Shown here one piece after another: positions 1 to 6,301 of a stretch of DNA of 26,708 nt. Numbering within the stretch: the stretch's first letter is position 1; each line of letters starts with the position of its first letter. The notes under the pieces are model-generated. The model was not told where the DNA came from and did no database searches. It was given only the letters and a program-made list of their open reading frames with translations. Source of the DNA: CALZJC01 sp041574955 (GTDB lineage Bacteria > Acidobacteriota > Thermoanaerobaculia > Multivoradales > JAHEKO01); NCBI GenBank assembly GCA_041574955.1, contig JBFGNS010000044.1:1-26708 (forward strand), read 5' to 3'. Position numbers and translations under genes: made by a program.

Positions 1-135
1 ACTGTCGAAGGCGCTCGCGAAGTGCGCCGCCGCGACAAGCCGCGTCGCTCGTTCCCGCTCGTCCTGCTCGGGCTCGGGAGCTTCACGGCCCTCCTCGGGC
101 GAGAACCTGCCTCGGGGGTGCTTCGAATCGCGCAT
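1..135 (-). CDS. Partial hypothetical protein, runs off the window edge
   Basis: An open frame starts with ATG at 135-133 and stays open to base 1, giving 45 residues. It begins MRDSKHPRGRFSPEEGREAP and continues with a Glu/Arg-rich stretch and then an Ala-rich segment (RLVAAAHFASAFDS). The charged, low-complexity N-terminus followed by a helix-like stretch looks like a real soluble protein rather than a shadow frame, and GC-rich third positions fit the strand. I see no good Shine-Dalgarno site, and I do not recognise the family. An alternative TTG start lies directly upstream of the ATG. Only the N-terminus is present, so no function can be given. Confidence 0.35.
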   Translation of the reverse strand, partial: MRDSKHPRGRFSPEEGREAPEPEQDERERATRLVAAAHFASAFDS

Positions 136-351
136 CAACACTCAGAAGGCAGATGAACGGCAAGAGCATCCTACCAGTCGATTCTCTTGATCCTGGCAGC
201 CACTTCCTCGCCGTTTCCAGGGCTGTCCCACGAGTTCCGCAGCAGCGGAGCACTTGGCACAGAGGACCTCACCGCCGCCTGCCCGGGGAGCGGCCTCGCA
301 ACACTCGTGTGGAACCTCAGAGGGGACCTTGATCTGCAGATAATGGCTCGG

Positions 352-371
352 GACTTTCCCACGGGAAAGTC
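352..371. promoter_or_regulatory. 20-bp palindrome, operator candidate
   Basis: Arms GACTTTCCC (352-360) and GGGAAAGTC (363-371) are perfect inverted repeats separated by AC. The two-base centre suits a dimeric DNA-binding protein better than an RNA hairpin. It lies between the AT-rich island at 421-480 and the minus-strand gene starting at 135. That it is an operator is inference from symmetry and position. Confidence 0.4.
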
Positions 372-420
372 TGCTGCCACTGCAAGGGTTCCAAGCGATC
401 CCGTCAGGTCACCCTGATTT

Positions 421-480
421 GAGCACTTAAGAGTAGTATAAGTGTCTTATTTTCAGTCGTTTAAAGAGCAATAACAGTGT
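421..480. promoter_or_regulatory. AT-rich island with promoter-like hexamers on both strands
   Basis: These 60 bases hold 20 G or C (33 percent), in strong contrast to the surrounding GC-rich DNA. The plus strand has TATAAG at 437-442, with CTGATT 17 bp upstream as a weak -35. The minus strand has TATACT at 440-435. A 6-bp inverted repeat (CACTTA 424-429, TAAGTG 439-444) overlaps both. A promoter region is likely, but no convincing gene follows closely on either strand. Confidence 0.35.
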
Positions 481-673
481 CCTCAAGGGGATTGGAACCA
501 CCGACAGTCGTTCTTGCGCCTGGAACCAGATCTTCCCGCAGGCCTCGGCTCGGGGCGTCCCCACGGCTCTCGTCAGCAGCTTCTGCTTCGGCTTGGCCCG
601 CCCGCTTCAGGAAGCTCGCACAGGAAGAGGTCAATGATGCGCCGCTGAGCTGGGCCATCCGGGGCGCCCAGCC

Positions 674-1021
674 CTAGAGACCCAGCTGGATCCTGAGGGC
701 CCGGTCGAGCGCTTCCCTCTCGTCGTCGCTCACCCGACCGAGCCGCTTGCCGACCCGTCGCCTGGCGATGGTGCGGACCTGGTTGGCGACCGCCCGCGAC
801 GGCCTCGTCAGCCCGCTGGCGGTTGAGTCGACCCGGCTCTCGTACGGCCGCAGGTCGCGCTCGGGCAGGCGGGTCAGCGGCACCACCTGGAGGACGGCAT
901 CGAAACGGCAGGCGACGTCGTTGGAGACGACGATGGCGGGTCGGGTCTTGCGGATCTCACCTCCTTCGGTGGGATCGAACCGCACCGTAACGACGCTACC
1001 GCGGCGGAGCGACGGTTTCAC
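674..1021 (-). CDS. MazF/PemK-family endoribonuclease toxin
   Basis: This 115-residue protein is a type II toxin of the MazF/PemK fold, whose members cleave RNA and are neutralised by the partner antitoxin. The N-terminus shows the family pattern: an RRGSVVTVRFDPTEGGEIRK strand-loop, then TRPAIVVSND (residues 26-35) and QVVPLT (45-50). Arg27 and Thr50 match the usual positions of the conserved active-site Arg and Thr. I chose the GTG at 1021-1019 because it overlaps the antitoxin stop as GTGA and gives a normal MazF N-terminus. A further-upstream ATG at 1051 would add ten Gly/Arg-rich residues inside the antitoxin frame. The gene is translationally coupled to the antitoxin and is expected to be repressed by it. 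The family call is secure; the cleavage specificity is unknown. Confidence 0.9.
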   Translation of the reverse strand: MKPSLRRGSVVTVRFDPTEGGEIRKTRPAIVVSNDVACRFDAVLQVVPLTRLPERDLRPYESRVDSTASGLTRPSRAVANQVRTIARRRVGKRLGRVSDDEREALDRALRIQLGL

Positions 1022-1236
1022 TCCCCGGCCTCGGCGTCCGCCGGCTCCCACTCGCGGTTCAGCCGCTCGGCCTCCTCCGCGTCGGCGCTGTAGGCGTCCT
1101 CGAGCTCCGCCGCCAGCCGGCCGGCGCGGTAGGCCTCCACGGCCTCGGCGATGGTAGAGCTGACGCCGCTGGAGGTGCCACGCAGGTAGCTGGCGAGCTC
1201 CTCGTCGAGCGATATGGTCAGTTTGACCTTACTCAT
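1018..1236 (-). CDS. MazE-like ribbon-helix-helix antitoxin
   Basis: This 72-residue protein precedes the MazF-like toxin and overlaps it by 4 nt. Residues 1-35 (MSKVKLTISLDEELASYLR followed by a Ser/Thr-rich turn and an IAEAVEAYRAGR helix) fit a ribbon-helix-helix DNA-binding domain: a beta strand, then two helices. The acidic C-terminus (about 45-72, containing AERLNREWEPADAEAGE) is what such antitoxins use to wrap and block the toxin. It should bind its own promoter as a dimer and repress the operon. The ATG at 1236-1234 has no strong Shine-Dalgarno site; a TAGAGT -10-like hexamer lies 10 nt upstream, so the leader may be very short. A closely related CopG-like antitoxin family is possible. 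Confidence 0.85.
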   Translation of the reverse strand: MSKVKLTISLDEELASYLRGTSSGVSSTIAEAVEAYRAGRLAAELEDAYSADAEEAERLNREWEPADAEAGE

Positions 1237-1341
1237 GATGCGTACAACTCTACCATAAGGCCCATGCCCAAGCCGCTCGGGCGTCGCCGCGGACCCGCAA
1301 AGGTCGAGGGCTGTCGTACGGGGGCCGCCCGCCCCGTCTAC

Positions 1342-1875
1342 CTAGCGAGCGCCGCCGGCCCGCTGCCCTTCGAACTCGACCCTCCCGTCCGCCGGGTCGA
1401 GCAGCTCGCCGAGCTCGTAGACGTTGCGGTAGCCGTAGGCCCAGAGGCTGACGAAGGTCGGGATGTTGAGCGCCGCCGGGGGCTTCTTGAGCATCAGCGC
1501 ACCCTGGTTGCCGGTGAAGTTGTTGTTGCAGTAGATGAGGACAGTGCGGTCGCGGGAGCCGACGGTCTCGGCCAGGGTCTGCTCGGTCAGGTCGGAGAAG
1601 TTGAGGTGCAAAGCGCCGGCGAGGTGCTTGTCGGCATAGGCCGCCGCGCTGCGGGTGTCGAGCAGCACCGTGTCGGGCCTGGCGGCCAGCGCCAGGAACT
1701 CGTCGAAGGACAGGAGACGCTCTTCCCGGGCCTCGAAGACCTCCCGCGAGATCTCCAGAAACTCGCCGAAGTCGATGGTGGCGGCGGTCGTCGGCGCAGA
1801 CAGGAGACGCTCGCTGCCCTCGGCGAGGGACGCCGTCAGCACCAGGACCATCGTGATCTGCCGGGTTCTGCTCAT
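1342..1875 (-). CDS. Secreted rhodanese-like (sulfurtransferase fold) protein
   Basis: The gene encodes 177 residues. The start at 1875 is chosen because GGAGGTG sits 6 nt upstream and the protein then begins with an export signal (MSRTRQITMVLVLTASLAEG). An upstream in-frame ATG at 2013 would add an Arg/Pro-rich, non-protein-like extension. The rhodanese domain spans roughly residues 55-160: VLLDTRSAAAYADKHLAGA (70-88) matches the family D-x-R and HI-x-GA signatures, and LIYCNNNFTGNQ carries Cys116 at the start of the active-site loop. Rhodaneses move sulfane sulfur through a cysteine persulfide, and the retained Cys suggests an active periplasmic enzyme or sensor. The gene lies between two toxin-antitoxin modules, transcribed with the MazEF-like one but separated from it by 105 bp. 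Confidence 0.85.
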   Translation of the reverse strand: MSRTRQITMVLVLTASLAEGSERLLSAPTTAATIDFGEFLEISREVFEAREERLLSFDEFLALAARPDTVLLDTRSAAAYADKHLAGALHLNFSDLTEQTLAETVGSRDRTVLIYCNNNFTGNQGALMLKKPPAALNIPTFVSLWAYGYRNVYELGELLDPADGRVEFEGQRAGGAR

Positions 1876-1977
1876 CGTCGACACCTCCGCGCCTTCCCGG
1901 CAGCAAGGGCCGTGCCGCTGGGGGGGGCGGACCCGAGGCTCGCGACCAGGCTTGCCCTTGCCGAAACGCGCTTGCAG

Positions 1978-2006
1978 TTGACGATCCGTCGCTAGAGGCA
2001 TAAGCT
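1978..2006 (+). promoter_or_regulatory. Promoter candidate for vapBC, possibly leaderless
   Basis: TTGACG (1978-1983, five of six consensus) is followed by a 17-bp spacer and TAAGCT (2001-2006, three of six). The vapB ATG lies 8 nt past the -10, near where transcription should begin, and there is no Shine-Dalgarno site in between. A leaderless mRNA is inferred. The weak -10 is the main reservation. Confidence 0.45.
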
Positions 2007-2014
2007 GCATCACT

Positions 2015-2278
2015 ATGAGTCAGATGACGATTCGCGGCTTCGACGAGCGGCTCGAGCGCTACCTCCGCCGGCTGGCCCGCGAGCGCGGGATCTCCCTCAA
2101 CCGCGCCGCCCTGCTGGTGCTCGAGCGGGGCGCCGGCCTCGCGCCGGAGCGTTCCGGGGCTAGCGGGGTCGGCTCCGCTCTGGACCGGTTCGTCGGCTGC
2201 TGGTCGAGCGAGCAGGAGGCGGAGCTGCTGCAGGCGATCGAGCCGTTCGAGCAGATCGATCCGGAGCTCTGGCGGTGA
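2015..2278 (+). CDS. vapB: VapB/FitA-like ribbon-helix-helix antitoxin
   Basis: This 87-residue antitoxin lies directly before the PIN-domain toxin. Residues 1-40 (SQMTIRGFDERLERYLRRLA followed by RERGISLNRAALLVLERG) match the ribbon-helix-helix pattern: a short strand, a helix, a turn and a second helix. The C-terminal half (45-87: ASGVGSALDRFVGCWSSEQE and an acidic tail ending EQIDPELWR) is the likely toxin-binding part; a D-x-F-x-x-C-W-S pattern is usual in VapB partners of this kind. The stop overlaps the vapC start as GTGA, so the two are translationally coupled. The ATG at 2015 has no Shine-Dalgarno site. Residue 4 is also Met and is an alternative start. It is expected to autorepress the operon. 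Confidence 0.85.
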   Translation: MSQMTIRGFDERLERYLRRLARERGISLNRAALLVLERGAGLAPERSGASGVGSALDRFVGCWSSEQEAELLQAIEPFEQIDPELWR

Positions 2279-2742
2279 GGCTGCTGCTCGACACGAGCGC
2301 CTACTCGGCCCTGCTGCGGGGTCATCGCGCCGTGGCCGCGACGGTGCGGCGCGCCGACCGGGTCCTGCTCTCCGTGGTCGGCGTCGGCGAGCTGCTCTAC
2401 GGCTTCCGTCACGGCGAACGGTACGAGGAGAACGCCGCCCGGCTCGAGGCCTTCCTCGCCAACCCGGCGGTGACGCTGCTCGAGGCCGGCCGCGCCACCG
2501 CCGACCGTTTCGCCAGAATCGCCACCTCGCTGCGCCGCAAGGGCCGGCCGATTCCGACCAATGACATCTGGATCGCCGCGCACGCTATGGAGGCCGGTGC
2601 CGACCTGCTGTCGTCCGACGCGCACTTCGGCGCCGTGGACGGCCTGGCCTGGATCCCCTTCTCGCCGGCCGACGAGGATTCGGTGCGCGAGCAGATCTTG
2701 AGCTACTACCTGGAGGCGCCGGGCCGACCCGAGACGGTCTGA
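2275..2742 (+). CDS. vapC: VapC-type PIN-domain ribonuclease toxin
   Basis: The 155-residue protein is a complete PIN domain. The four acidic residues that hold the catalytic metal are visible: Asp6 (MRLLLDTSAY), Glu39 (VVGVGELLYG), Asp97 (PTNDIWIAA) and Asp115 (SSDAHFGAV). Family members cut specific tRNAs or rRNA, and the antitoxin blocks the active site. The start is a GTG at 2275 whose last two bases belong to the vapB stop codon. The tail after about residue 130 (ADEDSVREQILSYYLE) extends slightly past the usual PIN end. The gene ends 55 bp from the convergent spermidine-synthase-like gene. All catalytic residues are intact, so the module looks functional; the target RNA cannot be read from sequence. 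Confidence 0.92.
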   Translation: MRLLLDTSAYSALLRGHRAVAATVRRADRVLLSVVGVGELLYGFRHGERYEENAARLEAFLANPAVTLLEAGRATADRFARIATSLRRKGRPIPTNDIWIAAHAMEAGADLLSSDAHFGAVDGLAWIPFSPADEDSVREQILSYYLEAPGRPETV

Positions 2743-2797
2743 GCCAGCGGGTTCGGCGGCCCGCTCGCCGAGGCCCTTGGCCTGCCGTCGGGACGGT

Positions 2798-5700
2798 TCA
2801 GCGCGGCTGCCGGTACGGCCGTCCCGACTCGTACAGGGCGAGCCGCTCGTCGATCGCGGCCGCCAGCTCCGCCTGCTCTTGCTCCTCGGCGAGGGCTCGG
2901 CCGCGTTCGGCGATCGCCACCGCCTCCTCGAAGCGGCCGGCGGCGGCCAGGGCGGCGGCGTAGGTGTCGAGGCAGATCGGGATGCGGCCACCGGTCGCCC
3001 GGTCGACACCCTCGGCCAGGGCCAGGGCGCGGGCCGGGTCGCGCAGGGTCTCCGAGGGAGCGGTGGCCAGGATCCAGGCCTCGAGCCGGGCGGCCGCGAT
3101 CTGCTCGGCGCCGCCGGCACCGGCCAGGACGTCGAGCGCCTGCCGGTAGTCGCCCGCGCCAGCGAGGTGGGTGGCGTAGTTGAGCCTGGCCCCCGGCAGG
3201 TCGGGCTTGAGCCGCAGGGCGAGCTCGAAGTTGCGGCGCGCCTCGGCGGATCTGCCGAGCTCCGCCAGCGCGGTGGCCAGCATGTGATGGGACCGGGCGT
3301 CCCCCGGCCGCAGCCCGGCGGCTCGCTCGAGCTCGATCGCGGCGGCCGCTGGACGGCCGAGGCGAAGCAAGGTGACGCCGTGGTTGAGGTGCGTCCGCGA
3401 GGAGGGCCGCTCGGCGATCGAGGTCTCGAAGTAGGGGATCGCCTCGGCGAGCCGCCCGGCCTCCGACAGGAAGGTGCCCAGGTAGTGGTTGGCGGTGGCG
3501 CTCGCCGGAGAGACGCTTAGCGCCTGCCCCACCGCGGCCAGTGCCTGGTCGTTGTCGCCGAGCAGGTAGTGCTTGACCCCCCGCCCAACCCAGGCTTCGG
3601 TCAGCAGGCTGCGGGAGCGGCCGTAAGCCGGATGGGCGGCCACCACCTCGAAAAGGTCGCGGATCACGGAGTCGTAGTCGGCCGGCGAGCTGCCGGCATC
3701 CGCCGCCTGCAGCCGCAACTGGAGACCGATCGTCGCCCGCTTCGCCTCGCGGAAGGCCTCGGCGGTCTGTGCCAGGCCGGGCAGTGAGCGGCTCGCCGGT
3801 CCCAGGACGGAATGGAACGACACGCCCGCCTCCTCGAGCGCGTCGTTGATCCGCACCACCTCGTTGCGCGAGATGGCCAGCGGGCTCGAGAACTCGAGGT
3901 AGAGGTTGTCGTCGGTGTTGCGGATCGCTCCCTCGCCGAAGGCGCGGAAGGAGTCTTCATCCAGCACCAGCTCGGCGAGAAAGGAGGCGGCATCGCCGAG
4001 GCCGATCTGGCGAAGCTGACGCGCCACCGCCGGCTGCGCGAGCCGGCGCTGGAGCTGCTCTACCTCGAGCTCGAGGGGCCGGGTGCTGCCGATCAGGATG
4101 GCGTCCATCGCGGTGCGCCACAGGGTCGCGTGCTCGAAGACGTCGCCGAAGGTCGCCACCGCCGAGCGGATGTTGGCGAGCGACAGCTCGTAGAGCGGCA
4201 GCCACTGGCACATGACGCCGCCCGGCGCCAGGCGGCCGCGCGCCAGCCGGTAGTACTCCCGGGTGTAGAGGTAGGCGGCGCCGCGCGCCCAGGGATGGAT
4301 GGGATCGGCAGTGATGACGTCGAAGCTCCCGCGCGTCGTGAGCAGGTAGTTGCGGCCGTCCTGCAGGACGATCTCGAGCCGCGGGTCGTCGACGGCGCCG
4401 TCGTTGACGTGGGCGAACAGCCGCGCGGCGTCCACCACCGCCGGCTCGAGCTCGACGACGGTGACCGACTCGAGCTCGCGGTGCGCCAGCACCGCGCCGA
4501 GGGTGATGCCGGCACCCAAGCCGACAACGGCGGCGCGGCGCGGCTCCGGGTGGGCCAGAACCGGGATGTGCCCCAGTAGCAGCTCGTGCTGCATGTCCGA
4601 CAGGCCGTCGGTGGCGACCGTCTTGCCGTCGATCGCCAGCGAGCGCGCCCGCGGCCCCTCGAGCACCGTGACGTTCGATCCCTTGCCCTCCCGGTAGTAG
4701 AACACCGTGCTCTGCTCGGCGAGCTTGCGCAGGGCTTCGACCCCCCCGCCCTCCATGTACGAGCCCATCTGGTTGTTGCGGAAGACCGACAGGAGGTGGA
4801 GGTCCCAGGCGGGCAGGCGAAGGGCGGCCAGCAGCAGCGCCAGGGCCGCGGCCAGGGCGCCCAGCCGGCCGATCGAGCGGCGAACGAGCCGGCGCCCGGC
4901 GAGGGCGCTGGCACCGACTGCGACGCCGTAGCTGGCCAGTAGCGCGGCCATCAGGAGCATCCCCCGCTGCTGGCCCACCGCCGGGATCAGCAGATAGCCG
5001 GCAGCCAGGGAGCCCGCGATGGCGCCGGTCGTGTTGATCGCCACGAGGTTCCCGACCGAGCGGGCGAAGTCCGCGCCGAGCCGGGCGCCCGCCTCGCCCG
5101 CCAGCGGAAAGGCGATGCCCAGCAGCGTGGCCGGCACCAGCATGACGGCGAAGCTCAGTATCAGGGTGGCTGCCGCCCGCACCCCGGACGGGTCGTCGTA
5201 CAGCAGCGCATTGAGCGTTACGGCCAGCCGCGGCAGGTGCGGGAACGACTGCGACACGGCGGCGCTGGCGACGCCCAGCACGACGAGCAGGAGGGCGAAC
5301 TGCTCGGCATCGCCCAGACGTTGGAGCGGCAAGAGCGCGTGCAGGTAGGCGCCCAGCGCGATGCCCACCAGGAAGGCGGCGAGCATGACCGCGAAGCTGT
5401 AGGCCGTGTTGCCGACGGCCAGGGTGATGCCGCGCATCCACAGCACCTCGAGAGCCAGAGCTCCGAAGCCGCAGACCGCGGTGCCGAAGAACGCGAGCCG
5501 TAGCGCCGGGCGCTGTTCCGGAGACGGCGGGTGCTCCAGCGGCTCGCCGGCGGCATCGGAAGCGTCGCTCCCGCTCGCCGGCACGGCGCCCGGCTGCACC
5601 GCTCGCCGCTTCCGCCGCAAGCCGTCGACCGCCATCGCCGCCACGCCGATCCCCAGGTTGAGGGCGACCGCGACGAGCGTCGTCCGCCTCATGCCGAGGC

Positions 5701-6244
5701 TCGGCAGCAGGACGAAACCGGCGGCGGCGATCCCCACCACGGCGCCGGCGGTGTTGATGCCGTAGAGCAGCGACAGGTTGCGGCCGAGCCCGCTTGCCCT
5801 CCCCACCAGCAGGCCGACCAGGATCGGCAGCGTGCCGCCCATCAGGAAGGTCGGCACCAGCAGCACCGCCGCCGCCAGGCCGGCGCGCAGGAGCTGAAGC
5901 TCCCACGGCTGGCCGCTGACGCCGAGCGCGGTCGAGACGTAGATCCGGTCGACCAGACGCAGGGCAGCGGGCACGGCGAGCGCCGACAGCGCGATGGCGA
6001 CCTCCAGCACGCCGTAGGCCAGCAGCGGCCGGCTCATGCGCCGCACCAGCCGCCCGATGACCGCCCCGCCCAGCGCCAGGCCGCCCATGAACGCCGCCAG
6101 CACGATGCTGACGGCCTCGTGAGTGGCGCCGAAGACGAGCGTCAGGCTGCGCGCCCAGACGGTCTCGTACACCAGCGCCGTGGCGCCCGAGAGGAGGAAC
6201 AGGCCGTAGACGAGACAGCGGAAGGCCCTGGGCGGCAGATCCAC
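2798..6244 (-). CDS. Membrane-fused spermidine-synthase-like protein with C-terminal TPRs
   Basis: The protein has 1148 residues in three parts. Residues 1-210 and 245-480 are two blocks of hydrophobic helices resembling the transporter-like N-terminus of fused MFS/spermidine synthases. Residues about 490-735 form a methyltransferase-fold aminopropyltransferase-like domain: glycine loop VVGLGAGITLG (573-583), acidic VELE (597-600), QDGRNYL (628-634) and TADPIHPW (645-652), where Asp647 fits the catalytic position. Residues about 870-1045 and 1090-1140 are tetratricopeptide repeats, typically a protein-binding module. Start: an in-frame TAG lies just upstream, so the GTG at 6244 is the first usable start, and it has no Shine-Dalgarno site. 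The upstream gene is an ornithine-cyclodeaminase-family enzyme. Whether this protein makes polyamines is unknown; many such fusions have no tested activity. Confidence 0.88.
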   Translation of the reverse strand: MDLPPRAFRCLVYGLFLLSGATALVYETVWARSLTLVFGATHEAVSIVLAAFMGGLALGGAVIGRLVRRMSRPLLAYGVLEVAIALSALAVPAALRLVDRIYVSTALGVSGQPWELQLLRAGLAAAVLLVPTFLMGGTLPILVGLLVGRASGLGRNLSLLYGINTAGAVVGIAAAGFVLLPSLGMRRTTLVAVALNLGIGVAAMAVDGLRRKRRAVQPGAVPASGSDASDAAGEPLEHPPSPEQRPALRLAFFGTAVCGFGALALEVLWMRGITLAVGNTAYSFAVMLAAFLVGIALGAYLHALLPLQRLGDAEQFALLLVVLGVASAAVSQSFPHLPRLAVTLNALLYDDPSGVRAAATLILSFAVMLVPATLLGIAFPLAGEAGARLGADFARSVGNLVAINTTGAIAGSLAAGYLLIPAVGQQRGMLLMAALLASYGVAVGASALAGRRLVRRSIGRLGALAAALALLLAALRLPAWDLHLLSVFRNNQMGSYMEGGGVEALRKLAEQSTVFYYREGKGSNVTVLEGPRARSLAIDGKTVATDGLSDMQHELLLGHIPVLAHPEPRRAAVVGLGAGITLGAVLAHRELESVTVVELEPAVVDAARLFAHVNDGAVDDPRLEIVLQDGRNYLLTTRGSFDVITADPIHPWARGAAYLYTREYYRLARGRLAPGGVMCQWLPLYELSLANIRSAVATFGDVFEHATLWRTAMDAILIGSTRPLELEVEQLQRRLAQPAVARQLRQIGLGDAASFLAELVLDEDSFRAFGEGAIRNTDDNLYLEFSSPLAISRNEVVRINDALEEAGVSFHSVLGPASRSLPGLAQTAEAFREAKRATIGLQLRLQAADAGSSPADYDSVIRDLFEVVAAHPAYGRSRSLLTEAWVGRGVKHYLLGDNDQALAAVGQALSVSPASATANHYLGTFLSEAGRLAEAIPYFETSIAERPSSRTHLNHGVTLLRLGRPAAAAIELERAAGLRPGDARSHHMLATALAELGRSAEARRNFELALRLKPDLPGARLNYATHLAGAGDYRQALDVLAGAGGAEQIAAARLEAWILATAPSETLRDPARALALAEGVDRATGGRIPICLDTYAAALAAAGRFEEAVAIAERGRALAEEQEQAELAAAIDERLALYESGRPYRQPR

Positions 6245-6250
6245 CGTGGG

Positions 6251-6286
6251 ATTCTAGTCGGCGGGCGCGAGCGACAGCCGGCTGTC
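6251..6286 (-). promoter_or_regulatory. -10 element and overlapping 14-bp palindrome
   Basis: On the minus strand TAGAAT (6256-6251, five of six) is followed after six bases by the GTG start of the spermidine-synthase-like gene. A perfect palindrome, GACAGCCGGCTGTC (6273-6286), covers the place where the -35 should lie, and no -35 consensus is visible. A repressor or activator site is therefore plausible. The same palindrome could act as a weak terminator after the upstream gene (stop at 6302), but no U-run follows it. Confidence 0.4.
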
Positions 6287-6301
6287 TACAGGGCCCGCGG
6301 C

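Larger units (their letters stand above)
136..673. other. Gene-free stretch, about 540 bp
   Basis: I see no convincing gene here. The short open frames on both strands (66 to 76 residues) are Pro/Ser/Arg-rich, lack good ribosome-binding sites and have mixed third-position composition. The stretch holds a perfect 9-2-9 palindrome (352-371), a 60-bp AT-rich island (421-480) and, on the minus strand near 505-485, a short match to a tRNA T-arm with no tRNA body around it. It could be a decayed gene or a long regulatory spacer. Confidence 0.5.

Noticed and set aside
171..417. Open frames on both strands (69 and 76 residues).
   Set aside because: Neither has a ribosome-binding site, a coherent composition or a recognisable motif, and they overlap each other across the palindrome.
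461..677. Overlapping frames with the peptide RGLEPPT and, on the minus strand at about 505-485, a T-arm-like string one base off the tRNA consensus.
   Set aside because: No acceptor, D or anticodon arm can be built around it, and no matching 5' acceptor strand lies upstream. At best a tRNA 3'-fragment; too short to claim an attachment site.
1876..2013. Longer N-terminus of the rhodanese-like protein starting at 2013.
   Set aside because: It would overlap the vapB promoter and add an Arg/Pro-rich stretch before a clear signal peptide; GGAGGTG supports the start at 1875.
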